In this document: one piece after another, positions 42,334 to 45,173 of the stretch
Layout of the letters: each line of letters begins with the position of its first letter
Numbering within the stretch: the first letter of the stretch is position 1
From: a virus
Length of the DNA: 45,173 nucleotides
Reading direction: 5' to 3' (one strand)
Virus record (IMG/VR): IMGVR_UViG_3300021964_000136
Span: 1-45,173 of that record
Made by a program: the position numbers and the translations under genes
Notes under the pieces: generated by a model
Databases searched by the model: none
Seen by the model: only the letters and a program-made list of their open reading frames with translations
What the model was told of the DNA's origin: nothing

Positions 42334-44507
42334 TTGACAGTGAATTCAAACTGCTCAATATAATCTACAAGTACTGTGCCTTCTTCAATTTTATCAAACA
42401 GTATTTTTTTACTAATAGGTTTCTTAACAACATCTTCGAATAGTCTTTTCAAAGGCCTTGCACCCATGCTAGGTTCAAATCCGTTGTCTGCAATATACTT
42501 CTTAGCCGCTTTGGTTAGTTCTATACTAATTTTGCTGTCATTACTAGCAAGTAATTCGTTTGTTTCTTTAACAATCTTATCAATAATAAGATTGACTTCT
42601 TTCATGCCAAGTTTATTAAACTTAACATAAGAGTCTATTCTATTTCTAAACTCTGGTGTGAAGAAACTTTTAACTGCTTTAATATCTGTGTCTGTGTGTG
42701 ATGTTTCACCAAATCCAATCTTGCTTGTTTCTGCCTTTGCGGCACCTAAGTTACTGGTCATTATAAGTGTAACATTACTGAAGTCTACAGTTTTACCTGT
42801 TGCACCTGTAAGCCTGCCATCATCCATTACTTGTAACAATACTTGTAATACTTCTGGTGCGGCTTTCTCTACTTCATCTAGTAGCAATACACAATTAGGA
42901 TTCTTATCTATTTCAGATAGCAACATGCCTTGTCCTAGTTCGCCTTCTGCGTGTCCAACGTAACCTGGAGGAGCACCAATAAGTTTGCTGACACTATGTC
43001 TTTCCATATACTCTGACATGTCAAACTTAACTAGTTTAATATCTAATTCGTCTGCTAATGCTCTTGCTGTTTCTGTTTTACCTACACCTGTTGGTCCTAC
43101 AAATAGGAATGTACCAATTGGTTTATTAGGCTCTCTAAGTCCTGCTTTACTAACAAGAATACTTTCTACAAGTTTATCTACTGCTTCGTCTTGCCCAAAT
43201 ACTTTCTTTTTAATCTTTTTATCTAGATTCCTAAATCCTTTTGTGTCTTTGATGTCAACAACTTCTTCTTTGATCTTTGCAAGTTTAGATACTTGTAATA
43301 CAACACCGTCTAGTTTGACAACTTTTTTTCCTAATACTTTAGCAACTGCCCCAGCGGCATCCACAATATCTAATGCCTTGTCAGGAAAGTATTTGTTTTT
43401 AACATATCTATCTGCTAGTTCACATGCTTTTTCAATAGTGCCTTCCTCATACTTAACTTTGTGGAACTCTTCATAATGTGATTGTAACCCTTTACATATT
43501 GCAATGGTATCTTTGAGTGTGGTTTCTTCTACATCAAGTCTAGCAAATCTACGCATTAATGCTCTATCTTTCTCAAATGTACTAGCAAATTCATCTGGTG
43601 TTGTTGCACCAATACATAATAGTTTACCTTTGCCCAGCATTGGCTTTAACATGTTTGCCGCATCTACTTGACTGCTACCAGCACTACCGGCACCCATAAT
43701 CATATGTATTTCATCAATGAAAAGAATTGCATTTTCATTTTTTGATATTTGATCAAGTACGCCTTTGAGTCTTTCTTCAAAGTCTCCTCTAAACTTTGTA
43801 CCTGCTAACATTGTGCCTACATCAATTTGAAATACAGTTTTATCTTCTAATGTTTTAGGTACTTGTTTATTAATAATTTTCCAAGCCATACCTTCTGCTA
43901 TTGCAGTTTTACCTACGCCTGGCTCACCTACTAAACACACATTATTCTTTTTACGTCTAGCAAGTATTTCTACAACATCAGTTACTTCTTCTTGTCTACC
44001 AATGAGCGGATCTATGCCACCATTGAGTGCTTCTTCATTTAAGTTTTTAATGTAATCGTGTTCTTCTTCAACTAGTTCACCGTCAGTTACTTCTCCCAAT
44101 ACGTCTAGTAAATTTTCTCTATGACATCCATTGACACTGAGAAAATATGCACCATGGGAATTTTCTTCATTTGTAATGCTAACTAACAGATCTATTGCAG
44201 ATATTTTATCTCTACCATTAAAAATACTTTGTGCAAATGCTCTTTGAAATATTCTTTCTACAGCCATGGTTTTTCTAGGCTTACCAACAGCACCGCCATC
44301 AGATTTTAAATTATTATATTGTTCATCATTGAGGTATGTAACAAGGTCTGCTTCTAATTGTTTAATTTCAACATTACATTCTTTAAGTATTTTTTTAATC
44401 TCGTTGTCTTTAATTAGTGCAAGGACCAAATGCTCTACAGTCATATATTCATGATTAAACTGATTAGATATTTCGTATGCTTCTTCAATGATTCCGTCTA
44501 TGTTCAT
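42330..44507 (-). CDS. clpA: ClpA-like AAA+ unfoldase
   Basis: 725 residues, slightly shorter than bacterial ClpA (about 758). A Clp N-domain (about 1-140) is followed by two AAA+ modules: Walker A GEPGVGKTA (194-202) with FIDEIHMIMGAG, and GPTGVGKTE with VLLLDEVEKAAPEVL. Both Walker A Lys residues are present. IGFG (in ETSKIGFGETSH) lies at the ClpP-docking loop, so it may feed host ClpP. A DnaJ-like co-chaperone gene lies directly upstream, 8 bp away. It could redirect host proteolysis or serve virion assembly. Confidence 0.92.
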   Translation of the reverse strand: MNIDGIIEEAYEISNQFNHEYMTVEHLVLALIKDNEIKKILKECNVEIKQLEADLVTYLNDEQYNNLKSDGGAVGKPRKTMAVERIFQRAFAQSIFNGRDKISAIDLLVSITNEENSHGAYFLSVNGCHRENLLDVLGEVTDGELVEEEHDYIKNLNEEALNGGIDPLIGRQEEVTDVVEILARRKKNNVCLVGEPGVGKTAIAEGMAWKIINKQVPKTLEDKTVFQIDVGTMLAGTKFRGDFEERLKGVLDQISKNENAILFIDEIHMIMGAGSAGSSQVDAANMLKPMLGKGKLLCIGATTPDEFASTFEKDRALMRRFARLDVEETTLKDTIAICKGLQSHYEEFHKVKYEEGTIEKACELADRYVKNKYFPDKALDIVDAAGAVAKVLGKKVVKLDGVVLQVSKLAKIKEEVVDIKDTKGFRNLDKKIKKKVFGQDEAVDKLVESILVSKAGLREPNKPIGTFLFVGPTGVGKTETARALADELDIKLVKFDMSEYMERHSVSKLIGAPPGYVGHAEGELGQGMLLSEIDKNPNCVLLLDEVEKAAPEVLQVLLQVMDDGRLTGATGKTVDFSNVTLIMTSNLGAAKAETSKIGFGETSHTDTDIKAVKSFFTPEFRNRIDSYVKFNKLGMKEVNLIIDKIVKETNELLASNDSKISIELTKAAKKYIADNGFEPSMGARPLKRLFEDVVKKPISKKILFDKIEEGTVLVDYIEQFEFTVK

Positions 44508-44515
44508 AATAGTAT

Positions 44516-45173
44516 TTAATTATTTCTCCTGCGTTCTTGTATAATTCTTTGTATAAGTCTTAAATGTTCATTATTAATATTATTTGGCGGCTCTACATTA
44601 ATTTGTAATATAAAATTGCCAACAATACTGTTATTAGGATTTGTAAATCCTTCGCCTCTCAAACTAAGTCTGCTATTAGGCCTTGTTCCTGCAGGTACAT
44701 TAACTGATAACATTCTGCCACTTATATGTCTTACCCTTATGGTTGTGCCTGTTACTGCTTCAAAGTAATCAACTTCTGCTATACCAATTAGATCATTACC
44801 ATCTTTTGCAAACTCTCTATGTGGTTGATGTCTAACTCTAACAAATAGATCACCTGGAGGTAAATTAGGATCACGTTGCGGACCTTTGCCATGTATAGTA
44901 AATCTAGTACCGTCATTTACACCTGCTGGTATCTGTAAATCTATTATACCAGTACCAACATCTATTCGTTGAGTTGTACCAGTGTATACTTGCTCTAATG
45001 GTAACACTAAATCTGTTTGGGCATCCATGTTCTGTTGCCTACGTTGCTGTCTATGACCAAATATATCACCAAATATATCAGCAAATGGATTACTTTGTCC
45101 ACCAAAAGGATTGCCACTACCAAACGGATTAGGATTATCATACTCTGCACGTTTTTGTGGATCACTGAGTGTT
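44516..45173 (-). CDS. DnaJ/CbpA-type co-chaperone, 5' end cut by window
   Basis: Open at the right edge. In frame before the internal Met at 45028, the sequence reads LSDPQKRAEYDNPNPFGSG, the end of a J-domain, then a Gly/Phe-rich NPFGGQSNPFADIFGDIFG. The rest is the C-terminal substrate-binding domain (VYTGTTQRIDV; GTRPNSRLSLRGEGFTNP). No CxxCxGxG zinc repeats follow, so it is the CbpA class, not DnaJ class I. The J-domain HPD motif must lie beyond the edge. It would stimulate host DnaK and perhaps act with the ClpA-like protein. Confidence 0.88.
   Translation of the reverse strand, partial: TLSDPQKRAEYDNPNPFGSGNPFGGQSNPFADIFGDIFGHRQQRRQQNMDAQTDLVLPLEQVYTGTTQRIDVGTGIIDLQIPAGVNDGTRFTIHGKGPQRDPNLPPGDLFVRVRHQPHREFAKDGNDLIGIAEVDYFEAVTGTTIRVRHISGRMLSVNVPAGTRPNSRLSLRGEGFTNPNNSIVGNFILQINVEPPNNINNEHLRLIQRIIQERRRNN

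Noticed and set aside
45026-45028. Internal Met taken as the DnaJ-like gene start
   Set aside because: The frame continues upstream with J-domain and Gly/Phe sequence to the window edge, so this is not the true start.
1-45173. Bacterial genomic island or prophage in a chromosome
   Set aside because: No host housekeeping genes, integrase, att-like repeats or tRNA were seen; gene packing and late promoters are phage-like throughout.

Overview
The window looks like about 45 kb of an AT-rich genome of a T4-like marine tailed phage (myovirus group), not a bacterial chromosome. The evidence is a family-B DNA polymerase next to a gp45-like sliding clamp, a T4-type RNase H, a DsbA-like small DNA-binding protein, a T4-type GH24 lysozyme, four very large fibre/structural genes, T4-style late promoters (GATAAATA/TATAAATA), and tight packing of short genes with ATGA, TAATG or 8-20 bp overlaps. 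Nearly all genes lie on the minus strand. The host is not shown by the sequence. No photosynthesis gene is present here, so a low-GC marine heterotroph such as SAR11 is as plausible as a cyanobacterium. No tRNA, rRNA, CRISPR array, insertion sequence or integrase was seen.

Layout from left to right. 1-3.3 kb: small phage genes, a sulfotransferase-like gene and a calcineurin-like phosphatase. 3.4-8.0 kb: an amidinotransferase, a VWA/metallopeptidase protein and its MoxR-type AAA+ partner, and two unknown genes. 8.0-8.35 kb: an isolated plus-strand unit (late promoter, structured leader, 41-codon ORF, terminator). 8.4-15.2 kb: small unknown genes, glutaredoxin, RNase H, then QueE, FolE and a phosphoribosyltransferase. 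15.2-21.0 kb: GalE, an Hc1-like basic protein, a second sulfotransferase-like gene, QueD, a cold-shock protein, an outer-membrane beta-barrel and a glycosyltransferase. 21.1-28.8 kb: an unknown gene, a 2OG-Fe(II) oxygenase, a DpdA-like transglycosylase, clamp, polymerase, DsbA-like protein and an EF-hand membrane protein. 28.8-41.3 kb: fibre/structural genes, one of them collagen-like, interrupted by a plus-strand oxygenase gene and a HAD-like phosphatase. 41.3-45.2 kb: lysozyme, a ClpA-like unfoldase and the truncated end of a DnaJ/CbpA-type co-chaperone.

How the genes fit together. FolE, QueD and QueE make 7-deazaguanine precursors. DpdA, which directly follows polymerase and clamp in the same transcription direction, would put the base into DNA, so the phage probably carries 7-deazaguanine-modified DNA. 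The preQ0-forming QueC is not in this window. Expression appears to use two kinds of sigma70-like promoter (TTGACC...TTTAGTATAAT with a GTAGGAG leader, and TTGACA...TATAAT, often leaderless) plus T4-like late promoters in front of structural genes.
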